DNA from: Siphonodentalium dalli
Taxonomy: Eukaryota > Mollusca > Scaphopoda > Gadilida > Siphonodentaliidae
DNA length: 64,000 nt
Assembly: GCA_032622095.1 (NCBI GenBank)
Contig: CP136062.1
Location: 144,850,351-144,914,350 of the forward strand
Direction: 5' to 3'
In this document: positions 14,301-29,300 of the stretch, piece by piece
Layout: each line of letters opens with the position of its first letter
Position numbering within the stretch: the first letter of the stretch is position 1
The notes under the pieces: model-generated
The model's database searches: none
What the model saw: the letters and a program-made list of their open reading frames with translations, nothing else
What the model was told of the DNA's origin: nothing
Made by a program: the position numbers and the translations under genes

Positions 14301-17300
14301 AGCTTCGCGCATGCGCAGACCAGATCTCGGAAACGGGTAGAGCTATCGACTTGAATTTTTGTTTTTGAATAGCCCGGACAACGTCGCCCGGACAACGTCG
14401 GGCTCATCGGCTAGTCTATTATATATTTTGGAAGATCTGTTTGTTTGTTTGTGTGTGTGTAATCGATGAACTCGAAAACGGCCGACCCGATTTCGATGAA
14501 ACTTGGTATGTGGGGGTATTTTCGGGTCAGGAGTAACATAGGCCTATTGATCCGAGGTCAACTTTTCACGTGCCGAGGTCAAATCTGTTTTTACGCTGTG
14601 TTACGGGACTTTCATTTGAGTTCGGTGCTTACAAATCGATTCGAATCTTTCGTGTTTCCTCTTTCCAACGATATATAATGCGTATGTATCCGTTTTAGTT
14701 ATCTGCCTCAACTATCAAGAAGAAGTGGTACTATCTTCCATCAGGATAACAACAATGAGTAACTTCTATGACGTCGTTAGAGGTCATAACGTTAGATCAC
14801 GTTAACGCTTAACCGGCCGATGCATTTGACTGTTTCAGACGTCTTGGCGATATCTCGGGCACCGATGGTAATTTATCTTTACGTTGAAACTTGATAATTA
14901 ATGAGCGTGTGTGTATGAGGCGCGTTTATATACTTGAGTGGAAATCAAATCGGGTTAAACTGGCGGATTTTTACGGACGAAATTTGATGCATAGGGTATC
15001 TCGGTATCCGCTGGGCCGATTTCCCGGTATCCGCTGGGCCGATTTCCACCATTTTTGGGGTGTTGGTGTTTGACCCCACCTGACCTTCAAAATGGCCAAT
15101 TCAAGGTCAAATCGGGTAAAACCGGATGGATTTCGACGGGTACTTTTGTCGGGTACTTTTGTTCGGGCACTGTGTTTTGGACGGGTCAAATCGTGACCCC
15201 ACTTGACCTTGGCCTTCAAAATAGACAATTCAAGGTCAAACCCGGACGAAGTCGGGTCACCTTCTAGTTAACATATATAGTCATTTAGCGCCTTTATAAT
15301 GCTTGGTATGATGTGGATTCGGTATCTAAGTTTTTCCAAATTGAATGATATGCATGAACTTGTAGTTGTTAGGAGAAAGATGTTTTTAATATTTTTAAAA
15401 ACTAGTGAGTTATTTCCCCTGGTGTCTGGTCCGGATGATCGCTTGGTAAATATATTGGTGAAATGATTCTTGCAAGCGCATATATAATATCATTCATTCG
15501 TGAAAACCGCAGTATGGACTTTAATGATATCATAGATATTGAGTATGTGTCCTCTTTTTTTTTAAAGACGCTCGGCGTGGCTCTTATATCTCTGATTACA
15601 TACAACTGATATCGTGATTTGTAAGCATGATAAATTGATATGGACGTGTCACCATATTTGAACCCTGTAAATTAGATGGCTTTGTGTTAGAGCATATGTT
15701 TTAAATTCACAACCAGGAAAGAAATGTCCAACCTTATTGGTGTGTTATATGGTGTTGACGACCATTTTTTGAACAAACAACATATACATATATTGTGAAA
15801 GTCAGGTTTTCATATATATGGATTCCTAGGAATTTTGTTGAGGATTCGTGCCCAAAGTTTCCCTTTTTGTTTAACTCCGTGTTATTTATATAGACATTTT
15901 TAGAGTTCCATTTGTCATCATTATTCTCTGAATGTATTAACATATAGTTGTGTTTTGTTTAAAAAAAAATTTGCTAGCTTATTGCTACACCAACAAGCAT
16001 ATCAGTGGCATAACTCGTTTTCACATAACTTTATCGTCCGCATGTGCTAAGATAATCATGGTTCCACCACCACCACCACCACCACCACCACCGCCGCCGC
16101 ACCGCCACCGCCACCGTTGCCGCCGTCGATGCCACCACCACCACCACCACCACAACCACCATTATCATCATCAATATCTTCATAAGATGTTTCATAATCA
16201 TCGTCATCATCATCGTCATCATCATCATCATCAGCATTATCATCATCATCATCACTATCATCATCATTATTATTATCAACATCGCCAACGACAAGCACCA
16301 CCACCACCATTATCATCATCAATATCATCATAAGATGTTTCATCATCATCGTCATCATGATCATTATCATCATCATCATCATTATCATCATCACTATCAT
16401 CATCATTATTATTATCAACATCGTCAACGACAACAACCATAAACACAACAAACACAACAACAACAACAACAGTAAGAGTAATAACAAACATCCCATGGAA
16501 CCACCTGATTTATAAAACGGTTAAAAGCGCATAACATTCGCAAGGGAGCTAAATCCGTCATGTTCAGAATATATATGAGTATTGTATTTAGTCGACCCAA
16601 ACACTCTCGTCAAATATCGTGTACGTTGTTCAGTAATTTGTTTATATTAAAACAAAAATTGAAATTTGTCACCGGTTCTCCAGTCATAGCAAATTATACA
16701 TATATCATCGCATCCAGTGTCGCATGACCATCGGCTGGTTTCAATTGGTAATTTCTGATTACTTGTGGGAAATCTACACAATGTTGTTCTATTTATGTCG
16801 TCCATTTCGTTAATATCAACAAAAAAATATCGACCCGAGAAATAAACCATGAGGCACTCCACACGTCACTTCCGTTAAAGTAGATTTGGTGTCATAGAAT
16901 TCAACAAATTGCCGACAATAATGTTTGCAGCGAGCTCTGCCTCGTATGCCGTATAGTGATCTAGTTTATGAAGTAAAACTCGTGATTTATCGTGTCAAAT
17001 GCTTTTGGTTGGCCGAGAAACAGAGCTAATGTAGAATCTCTTGTCGTTTTGTCATTAGTTGAGGCAATATTATTGACGAGATATAAAAAAGTGTGGAATG
17101 TGGAATGATTTTAGGGCGGAAGCCGATTTAGCGTTTACAAAGAAGACTAGTAATCGTTTATGCATTTTTTCGGGAAATTTAGAGAAAGCTGGAAGAATGC
17201 GGACATGTCTGCAGCTGGACAGTTCATGAATATTATTATTTAGAATTTTCCAATGTTAGGGACTATTCCATTCTCGAATGACAAGTGAAAACTATTCAAC

Positions 17301-20300
17301 AATGATGGGAATATCTTCTCAATTGTTTCCTAATAAGTGTAATTGATATACCATTGACATCCCTAGATATATATACTTTGCCAGTTATAGAGAAACGCGT
17401 GATGATGATTTCCTGGATAGAAGTAAGAATATCTTTTAGCGTCTAGGTTGCGGTTATGGAAAAAATTTATAAAATGAGAATCAGTTTCATTTGCTATGGG
17501 TTTGTTAGTTTCCCGTCCACTATTTGATAAAAGGTCATTGAATTTCTCCGATATGAAATTAGGAATTTGTGGTTCTGTTACGTTTTCGGTAAAGTATATT
17601 ACTATAAATTATTTGCGACAGTCATACATGTGCATGACATATATAATGAGTTTTCTATCGTAATTCGTTTGCTTTCCACAGTGTGCGATCCGGTACTGGG
17701 AGACGAGAATGCTATGGCAAGTATAATGTTACCTAATTATGCAATGAATATAAAAGTTGCAACGTTCACCTGAGTTACTTGTATTGTCAGCTTACTGTAT
17801 TTCAAGAGTGTCATTTTGTTACGTTTGGGCAGTAAATATGTGATAAAAACAGCATCGTATTGAGCCCAGAGAAACAGCCATGTCGTGATTTGCTTGTTTT
17901 GTTAACTTATTGTAGTAGAAGCTAGGTCTTGTTATCTGATTTAGTAGAGTCGCTTATGTACTTCCGTGGGATTTTGTTCATGGGTCCGCGATGGAGGGAA
18001 TTATGACATCACAAAGATAACGTCATTGTCAGTTCAGTTCAGATGTATGGTTGTCATAAGAAGTGACGAATTCTGCGCATATTTCTTAATTGTTATACAT
18101 TTTTTTTAGTAAGAACAATTCATCAACAGTAGTTGTCAAAGTGCAGTACCCAAATTCACTGAAAACTGTGATTCCAGTCAAAGATGACTGCCAAAATGGC
18201 ACCAGAATATCAACAATTTTTGCGATTTTCTAGGATCTCATGTAAATGACTTTCCGTTTTGGTAGCGACTACGAATTATGAAAATTCAGTGCTTGCTGAT
18301 TGCTTCGCCAATGCAGTGCATCAAAATGTATTGTACAGAAAATGCTCGATCTGTCAAAAATCAATCTTATACAACAGAATTATAGCATTTTGTTTAAAAT
18401 CAATTCCGATATTCTAGCAATAGATTTAACGAAATGATCGAATTCAGTGTGGGGGGAGAGATATTCGTGCCACATACGGAATTATTATCACATTTTAACA
18501 GAACTGTTCAATTTCACCAAAGATGGCTACCAAAATGGCACTAAAAATACAAAAGTATGTGTTCGTTACACTACCAAATGTCGTCCTGGCATAACATCAT
18601 GGGAAATTAGTTTAATCGGCTACTTTTAAGTAAATTCGCATAGCTTTAATTTCTTATACAGATTAACGAATGTCCTATACTGCACACGCGTCATGTCTTT
18701 TCATGATATTAAGGGAGGAGGGAGTTGAAGAGAAAATTCAACTCTCAATGTGAAATTAGAAAGTATGTGTAGACCCACATGTCTAGCATCATTTGCTATA
18801 CTCTAAGCCGGAGTACTAAATGAGAAATATTGGTGGTTACCATATCAAATGGCAATCGATGATGCAGGTAAGCGTTGGTGTTAGTTCTTTTCGTGACATC
18901 TCGGTAGAAAATATATATAGTGTATCATACATGTTAGCAGCACACAACTGTTTATTGTGATAGCTAAGAAGTGGGTACTGTACTGCTCAGCTACGCCATG
19001 ATTCTTGGCAAGCAAGAAACAACACATTATTCTTGTTTATAAATCACAAACAATAGTAGAATTAATCACATGGCTGTCATTTGGCCTGCTTATCTCACTG
19101 TTAGTTGCGCTGTAACCTTGGTTTAAATTTGCATGTTAACACCATATGAACCCGTTTAGCTGAACTTAGCAGGTTTCAATCGTATTGATAACCACGGCAG
19201 AGTAAAGAGAATAGACCCATTGTGTGGATAATATATTCGTATAAGGGGTAGCGTCCCGTGTCAAGATTAAAGTGATATACTGTGAATACCAGGTTTTGAA
19301 ATCTGGATGATGATATTCAATAAAGTAGTCCAACAACTTTCATAGCATATGTGGATTCCTTTGGTGAAGTTACTATAAGTTATTGGCCTCACATGAACAT
19401 TATCATACACCAGGCTAGATCCCCGACACCAGACGAAGTGGTGTGTCTGGTTCTTGGCTTTCCTGGTGTTAACTTAATCGGTGGTATTCACACAAAGGGA
19501 TTCGCCCAACATACGAAAGGTGTCTTGGTATGAACACAGTAGGCTGATATGGACCATTGATAGTATACAGCAAAATGATATCCCATATTGATTTCTATGA
19601 TTTAGGGGTATGGAGAGTTTAGTGGGACAATGCATTGCGTTTGTACATTAATTCAACGTGAAAGTGGTTTTTGGTGATGGTTATGATTGTGCTGCCACTC
19701 CCACTTGATTAATGATTATCTTGAAGTTTATCGAAATCAGCAGGGACTGCGCAACTTCTCTGCATATCCAGTTTATATGACGAAAGAATGTATATATACG
19801 GCCTTTTGGTGTCGTGTCATCAGTTTGAGTATTATGTCCAATATACTCTGGAATCCAGGTTCTGAATACTGAATGACATAATGGGGCAATTAGTCCACTA
19901 ACTTCTTACAACACAATGTGAAGTAATAGTTGGAGTTAATAAAAGCTCATGGCGTGCCATGTTGATTCTGCTTAGAATGTTATCATGAACGAAAGGAAAT
20001 GCGGAAATGGAGGAAGTTGGATAAGCGCGCATAGCTATGGCGGTGGTCATGGTTCACTATAATAATAATGGCATATTTCAGATCATATTATATAGGCCGA
20101 TCCATCTATATCCTAATGCCTCTAACTGTTATAATTCGACTTGGAGTTATTAGATTAGTCTGGCTATATCCCATAAATTGTATATATCATTATGCATTCA
20201 TGCATCATTGTGATCTACCCAATCCAAGTGGCATATACAGATCAACTTCAGCAGAAATCTAAACGGTCATGGGGAGGTTATTGTACGAAAAGCTCCATAC

Positions 20301-23300
20301 ATGTTCACTTGATGAGCAATCCAGTTTGATCAGATAGACTTTAGTTTAAACAATATTTATTTCACGAACAATACGTATACGTTTCATCGTGGACCGGATT
20401 CGACATCAACTTTGCAGGTTTATGTGAGTCATTTCCGGGAATCATTTTATACTCACCCTGCCTAACAAGAGTGTGATGGTCCAGATATACATTAGCGATA
20501 CTTGTATATGAGACAAACTAATTATATACAAACATGTAGTAATACCACTGTGATGCAAGTAAATATATTGCTTGAGTTCTAGTTCAAATTTGTCATGATC
20601 CCATACTGTTCATAAAATTAATGCACACATGAAATGTACCGATACTTGGTATAAACTTGTTACAAACAGCAGTTTAAGCATGAGGAAATCACCACTTCCT
20701 ACACATATATGTTTGCCAGAATGGTAGAAGCTGGTATCTGATCATTTTGTGTTGATTTTCCATTCCAATCACCAAAAGTACCCATACAAGGATCCATTTT
20801 AAGAAGACTTTTATGTATATTATGTCAGAAGACTAGAGAGACTATCCATCTCGTTCATCAATAAAGCCTATACCAGCGGTGTACACATACCAAGGCGAAA
20901 TGGACAAGATTAAAGTATAGCTATAATATCTGAACACCCGTGCGATCTCCTGGTTTACATTTTCAAAAGTCTTCAAAAGTCAGTCACTGTTATAAAGTCA
21001 GCTATATACAGTAATCTGATTGAGTCCGTCGCTGTACCTTTTAGTATACGAGTAAATATACCCAATCGTTATCGATATACAAGAACGTATGGCGATCACA
21101 TGCATCATTTGAGCGCTGGTAGCTGACAGCGAGCTGAAGTTGGCAACTTCTCTATTATCTCCACATTACATACCATGTTGGTCTCTATTAAATATTTAAA
21201 TAATATCAGAATCGAGTTTGGCACCAGTCCATATACTTAACGTGCTTGAAGATATATTTCGGTTTTATATAGTGAATGGTATGTTCTCACCGAAAACCCA
21301 TGTTAATTATAATGCATATTAGTTATTCTTACACGATGGGATATCTTGCGGAAATATATGTATTTTAATGTCAAAGTTTGACATTTACGCCACATTGGCG
21401 GCCATCTCGATAACAGTAAGATATTTATAACTTCAAATTATCTAAATCGGAGTACATTCATTCAAATATATAACACTGAGATATCGTTTTCCTGTGGTGG
21501 ACAATGTTATTTTACGTATACACACAATATGTTTGGCGAAATTTCACAATGCTTATTTGGAAAATAACCGTCATATGAACTTGGAAAATAATTCACATGA
21601 ACGCGCAATTTGAGTCATTGCGGTAAGACGACTAATTGGAATGTGTCATAACATGGCTAGTATTTATTTGGAAGAAGCAAGTTAGTCTACTACATTCACC
21701 TTCTATGTGACAGAAACGTAATTGGGTGAAAGAGGGTAAACTATGCATATTATCGTACTTTGGTCGCCATCTTGAAAGCCATCTTGGATTAAGTTGACAT
21801 TTTCTTGATCCAGTCAGATGTAAATACCTTATGTAGTGATCCTACTCATTAACATCACCGATTAATTCTAATTTTCTTTAAGGAAATAGTTAGAAAATAT
21901 AAAAGTTTATTTTGCCGAAAATTCATACCACTTCCTTTAAAACATCGCATTTGAAGAAGAAAATCAAGGTTATGATCCAAGAAATCATCTAATGTCATGC
22001 GCAAGTGATTTGTTCAATATCAAGATTGAAGAGAAATATATTCCTTAAACGTCACCAGTTCGATACAATTGAAAATGATGTAGCGACATGTATGGAAATT
22101 CATCAATTTTCCCCACTTCCGGTCGTCATTTTGGTGGCCATCTTTGATCAAGAGGACAATTTTTCATATAAAAATATAACATGGCGTCACACCATACACT
22201 ATACGAAAGGATTGTCATGTATTTTATATCACAATTATATTTTTATGATTAAATCCAAAAATAGCGAACTTAAGAAAATCAGCATGGCGGCCATCTTTGT
22301 GACGTCATCGGACCACCCAGTCGCGAACCCAGGTGGTCTAACACTTTTTGTTCTGAAGTAGAGATCATATACTGGCTCATGAGCTTGGTCTCTATATTTG
22401 TTCACGAATTTCCCACGGGAGCTCAAAATCGGACATAAGCTACTCTACTAATTAGTCAAAGATGAAACTATATGTGACGTAGAAGATGTGTTAACATCCA
22501 TTGTTTTGTTTTCTTAATAACAATTGAGATCCTACATGCAATACCATGGCGATATATGGAATTCAAGCGTTTTCACTGAGTTATTCCAGATTAATTATTT
22601 AGTGAACATGACTTTCGGTTCTTCCTGGATTTATCCAATATGTGTTTCTAGGTCTTAAGACCTGGCATTGGTGATAAAAGTTGTGATAAACATTTTGAAT
22701 GCGTTTTATGCGCGTATGAGCTCTTTGTTTACCAATAGCGCCAAAAATATTTACCATCTTTACTAAATTACAATGGTCTATTATTCATCTGGATGGGCGT
22801 TCAGGAAATATATAAGGAAAATTTGTTGAGCAGTTTAACATTTCCTAATAGATATACTCCTAAAAAAATTGCTCTAGTACAGAAAGGGTTGAATATTGCA
22901 CATTGGCCTTACCTGATGTTTCATGCAATCATGAATAGTGTTTGCTGTATATATTTCAGTTCGAAGTGCCCGAGACAGTTGACCTATTCAAGGAACACCT
23001 ACTTCCACTGGCTGATATCGCTACACCAAACGGATACGAACTCGGGTAGGTATATGCAACAAGTCAGGGTACTATAGATATCACATCCTATCCGTGTCAT
23101 TTTGTTTGGAGGCGCTGACTCAGTATGAGTGATAATTGATTCATTGTCCGTTAATAATTTCTCATTTCTTATCATAAGGTCATGAATCGATCGGTACGGC
23201 ACAATGAGATGTTCGTGAACTCAGATCAACCTTCAACTATCATCGAAACTGAATCTGATTGGTGTGTATCACGTTTAGCTCTTTAATAATGAACACCCAG

Positions 23301-26300
23301 AATAATGAAAGGTTACATAAATTGGTTCGCATTGGGACTCTGTATCTCAGTCGTCATTGGTCGGATCTCAGTCATATATAATGATCGCAGCCAGGGTAGA
23401 GATTTGTGGCATGATCCAATCAACCCGGCAGATCGATATTTAGTGCATGTATCGACCTATATAATAATTTGGACGTCTCAAATATGTTTTTTAGTTAGTT
23501 TTAATTTTGTTGACCACTCCTATCGAGACCAGTAGGTAATTATTACACCAAGCCCTGAATATAAAGTCCGTATACAAGTATTTGACGCATTTATCGACCT
23601 ATGTTGATCCACATAACACAAGGGGTGATTTCAGACGTCCAACTGCCGATGACCGTTGGTATGCTTATGGATCACCAAGATGGCCACGTGTAATTCACAA
23701 ATTTATTTGTTGCAGAGTTATGAGGGTGTCAACCCCCTATTTCGGTACGTGGGATTGAGATCATTTTATGTGGTATGCGCGATTAATTGCCCTTGATAAC
23801 CGGTACTCGGGTCCATAAGCCCAATTTAGCCGGTATTCAGGATTTAAAAAAAAAGCTGTTAAGCAGATTTTATAACGCAAAATTAAAAAAAAAATGTATT
23901 ATGTTCCAGCCCAAATGATATATTCTGATCTAATTCAGTCTAATACTTATTGATATGTTGTTGTTATGGACACTACTTCAATTGGTGAAATTTATAAAAT
24001 TGCTGTAAACTTACTAAATATGTAATCCACATATTATTAACTGGTACGCAGAACGCACCCCTCTTTGTTAACTGGTATTCATGGTGCATGGGAGTGGGGG
24101 TAACATTGTATGTCATGATAAGTTGTATACTCACGGAGCAGCATGAATTGAACATTATTCGCATTATAACCGGTTTTGTCCATTCATTGCTTCTGACGAT
24201 ATAGCCATTATGGTGCAAAAACGTCCATCCGTGTATCTCAGTCATCTGAGATCGGATGAGAAAGTGAAAGATCTGTGGTATTCATGAAACACTGCGGGAT
24301 AAAAGATATCCAAATACAATAGGATTTGTTCATTCATCGCATGCCGGATTGATTAGGGAACCCCAGCAAAGTGTGGAATGGAGTGCTACTTTCAGCTGTA
24401 ACATTATGCATTGAGATGATCTGTATATTTGTAGTACATACTGTTCGGATACTATATAATAAGTATCCTGTCATTTGTAAAAAAAATGGGTTTCGTAAAC
24501 ATTTTGGGGGATTTTTGGCAACATATTTTGTCTTAACCCATATACTGGAGATTCTGGATACCAATATTGACAAGCTTCTTTCGCTTAGTTGCTTCATGGT
24601 TACCATGACAACAGTATGTGATTTCTGAGAATTCTGGAAAATGACCATATTGGAAGCATCACAGTTGGCTCACATGTATATCACGTGAACGTAAGTCACT
24701 TTGGAAATTATCCCAATATGGAAAATGTATACCATTGCCATGGTGACCATTTTGGTGAAAACACCTGTTTTGCCAAAATCTAGCATTTCTAGCTATTTTT
24801 GGTAGAATTTGTGAATATTGTTTTATTTGAAATATATTTAAAATGGCGGATAAAATGGCCGCCAGTTGAACAAAAAACCCTTTATATAATGTGTGTATCC
24901 CTATTTTTGGTAGAATTTGTGAACATTGTTTTATTTGAAAATAAAATTGATTTAGACAAAGCAATACTTGGTGATACTGATATATATGTTGCATTTTAGA
25001 GCATACTACCAACTCGATTATAGGCCAGGGAATGCTAGGATAACTCTCACATATGGAGTTCAACTACACACCTCATTTTGTACGCATAATAAAATATAGT
25101 TTAATGATAATAAATTATGCAACATAATAAACACATTCATGTTACGAAATTATTTGAGTGTTGATTCTCTGTCTCCCCATTGATGATATATCATCCTGTC
25201 ATATTTGTAGTGGAGTTACACTATTTATATTGTTCCATTTATTATTGAGTCTGGTCACGTGATGATCATGTGAGCATTAGAATATGGCTGACGATTAAAA
25301 CGTGTTTATTGAAACTGCTCCAATCTATTTAATGTCAAAACACAACATGATGTCAGAAGTGAGGATCGAGAGTAGCTAGACGCATGTAACAAACATCGAG
25401 TCAGAATTTAAAACGTTCGACGATGGCGAAAGGCCGTTTTCCGACGCCAGGAAAGCGACTTTTGGAAGCCAAATTGGCCGAATATTGGAGACGATGGATG
25501 CAGGAATATTCGCTGCACATGACAGCAACAGAGAAAGATCAGAAACCCGAACCGCAGCAATGTGCTACATTCTTGACACTGACAGGAAGTGATGCTATTG
25601 AGGTATTTAATACGTTTGTAATACCTGATGCCAATAAAAAAAATCAATGTTCTAATCAAGGAATTCGAAGATTACTGCACACCGAAACGGAATGTGCCAT
25701 TTGAGAGACACATGTTTAACCAAAGAAAACAAAGAGACCGCCAGACAATAGATCAATTTGTCACAGACTTAAAATTATTGTCGAAAAGCTGCGAATATGG
25801 AGAATTAACAGAAGGTATAATTCGTGATCGTATAATTGAAGGAATTCAAAGTGGTGACGTTCGATCGAGGCTGTTGAGAGTCAACTTACACTGGAGAAAG
25901 CGATTGAATTTTGTAAATCGGCAGAAGTGACCACACATCGATTTCACGGAGACACATGATTCACAACTGGTTCATAACATAAATGCGGGCTTTCAAAATC
26001 GTTACAGTAACAAGCCAACCAGAGGCGTACGGTATAGGGGACCTACTTCATATCCCAAAGCTACAGTACCAGGGTGTAACAAGTGCGGGCAACAGCATTT
26101 TGAGAACCAGTTTTGCGCGGCATATGGAAAATCGTGTTCGATTTGTCACCAAAAGCATAAATTTTGGCGTCAGTGCCCATCAGCTGTGCGTCCACCGCGG
26201 AATAATTATCGGAGGTCTATGGATGAAGTTACGGCCACACAAACCGATGAGCTGGCAAACCGTGAAACTTTTAATGAATTTTTTATCGATGCTGTAGACC

Positions 26301-29300
26301 AACAAACAGACTGGGTTGATCTGGACACAGGGAACACAGAACATAACAGCACGTATACATGGAAAAATCCCTATGTCAGTGAATGAGACAATAATTCCGA
26401 TGAAATTGAACACATGTCGGAGCTGATGTCAATATTATTAGTTTTGATGACTATTTAAAGCTGAGTCGTCGACCGAAATTGCATTCATCAAACATTAAAT
26501 TGACTTCATACACAAAATTTCCGACACATATGCTGGGGGTGGTGGGTGTCAAAATAAGCCCAAAGCAATTTTTTCCGTGACAGAATTATTCTTCACACCT
26601 TTTATTGGATTTTTACTAGTTTGTTCTGGTTTGTAACACTGAGAAATCAATAATAAGGAACTGCAACAACACTAAACACGCTAGGGCCATTGGATGTTGG
26701 TTTGTGCCTCTTTAGGGCAAGGGAAAGTATTCTTAATGCAGCTGAATCGCCCATGCAGTATTGTATGTAATTAACATCAAATAAGGATAACTTTAAAGAA
26801 ATAAATTTAATGCCAAATCTGGTCAAACATGGACATTAAACACTGCTGTATACACTGATGTATAAAGAAAAAAACATGTAACATACCTAGACTTGTGAGT
26901 GGATAACACAATTATCTCATATGTGACAAAAGAAATAGAAAATGGTAATAATTCACAACGAGTTAATACAGGTTTCTACTAAAAGTGTAGGTTTGTTTTT
27001 TATTATATGCTTTACTCTCACATGCTACACTTGAGCAGTCCAATAGAAATAATGCCTTTTCTGAACTCATACAAGATTCCTGAATTCATACAAGATAAAC
27101 TGTGAACATAATAAAATTCCTAACCAATCCTGACCAATCTGAATTAATTGGAATCAATTTTAACATTAACTTTCTTTGATTTCCCATTGGTGCTCCTGTG
27201 TGCTATATGTGGGATAAACATGTTTCAGTAATGTCTAATGAGTCTGGGTGCCACGTAGCATATAATAATTTAACCTATCTGATATAATACAATCACATAT
27301 CTGGTGTACAACAATATCACCTATTTGGTGTAAAACAAAATCACATATCTATTGTAGAGCAATGTCACCTACCTGGTGTATAGACATAATACCTTTATAA
27401 ATTTCCATAACAAGTAACAAAACACAAAAACTAAAAAGGACTACCACACATATTTTGGCACTAAAACAGTGTCTATTAATTATGATTAATCGTGCGCGCG
27501 GTGTCAGTGACCGGTTACCCACTCAGGCATAGCTGCTATTCACAATAGCAATAAACCTGCTTAGGTTCTGTGACGAGAAGGAATTTGAATGCAACCTGGA
27601 CACAATACAATGACTTCAGTTTAGCAATAAAATGTTCGATGGTATATAAATATTAGAACGTCAGTTTGTCTCTAAATGTTCGATATAATATAATGATTAG
27701 AGCATATCTTGTCGTTGACTACGCGAATGTAGTGGCCAGTGGGAATGGTGTCGTTCACTCGCCTTCGGCTCGTGAACCACACCCTTCCCACTGGCCACTA
27801 CATTCGCGTAGTCAACTCCAAGCCATGGTCTATTCATATACTAAGCTTTAAAATAAACTTCAGAGCTGTGGTAATATGATATTTAACAAAAACGATTAAA
27901 AATCCACTGCAGTCAAGAATATACTGCTAGAGACCAGTCCTGCTGTTCATTACTAGATTAACTGAATCTCAATTTAGGAGGTTTGGTCCTGGTTTTCTCT
28001 GTATGTTTGTGTTTTGCGTTCCACAAGGGGGTGGGTGTCAAAACATGGCTGGAAAAGACTCTATGAAATGGAAAAAAAATTGAGGTCCGGGGTGGGTGGG
28101 TCCAAAATGTGGTCATCAGCAAAAAAGTAGCATACGTGTCTGGAATTTTTTCCGACCCCCCCCCTGCATACACCGGAAATAACATTGAGGTTAAAGGTCA
28201 AGGTGTAATGACATTAAAATACAAAGATCGTACAAAGTCGTCACTGTTTGTGATTGCATCCAAGACATCACAGCCAATATTGGGCCGTTCAACATGTGAG
28301 GCTATGGGACTAGTGAAGTTTGTACTAGCTGTTGATGACAAAGAAGCTGATGACATACTGGCTGAATACAGTAATCTGCTCATGGGACTCGGTACACTAC
28401 CAGGAGAAATCAACATCGCCTTAAAAGATGACGCTCAATCAGTTATTGATGCATGCAGAAAAGTACCGTTCGCACTGCATGAAAAGATAAAATCAGAATT
28501 AGACAGAATGGAGGAAATGTATGTAATTGTGAAAGTCGAACAACCAACCGAATGGGTCAACTCTATGGTAGTTGTTCACAAGCCATCAGGAAAACTACAC
28601 GTGTGCCTGGATCCCAAAATGTTTAATTATGCAACCAAGCGTGAACATTTTAAATTACCTACCAGATAAGAGATTATGTCAAGGTTCTCGGGAGCCACAG
28701 TATTTTCAAAATTGGACGCTTGTTCCGGATTTTGGCAACAGAAATTAAATGACCGCAGTTCTTACCTCACAACATTCAATACACCGTTTGGGATATATGG
28801 GTACCTTCAGACTCTATTTGGAATATCCAGTATGCATGAAATTTACCACCGGACAATAAATTCAATATTTGGACACATCCCGGGTGTCGACACTTCAATG
28901 GATGATGTAATCATAGCCGCATCATGTAAACAAGAACATGATACTCGACCGCGCGTAGTGTGGGTTTCAATTTGCAAAAAGACAAGTGTGTTATAGGCGT
29001 TCCAGAAATAAAAATTTCTGGGTGACACATTGTCTGCAGGGGGTCTAAACCGGAGGCGTAGAAAGTGCGTGCCATTGTTGAAATGCCAGCACCCACTGAT
29101 AAAAAAGCAGTTCAGAGGTTTCTAGGCATGGTCAACTTCCTTGCGAGATATGTTCTAAACTTATCAACAAAAACATCACGACTTCGCAAACTTCTTGATA
29201 AAAATGTACAATGGAAATGGACGGATGCAGAACAAAAGGACTTTGAACACTTGAAAACAGTTATTGCGAGTGAGCCAATGTTAAAATTTTATGATCCAAA

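Larger units (their letters stand above)
26387..28668 (+). pseudogene. Protease region, interrupted by an insertion
   Basis: The active-site side survives as GADVNIISFDDYL near 26420-26450; the catalytic DTG reads as VGADVN after an altered codon. The C-terminal ILG block lies at about 28277. Between them about 1.6 kb of unrelated DNA is inserted (26532-28165). The frame resumes around 28172 and runs into the first RT segment (MVVVHKPSGKLHVCLDP near 28565). Confidence 0.75.

Noticed and set aside
13719-14407. Overlapping ~84-codon frames on both strands with Arg-rich repeats
   Set aside because: They recur every 122 bp because of the Helitron core repeat and run on both strands; not genes.
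16031-16496. Poly-His, poly-Pro, poly-Asp and Met/Ile-rich frames
   Set aside because: Direct translation of a compound trinucleotide microsatellite.
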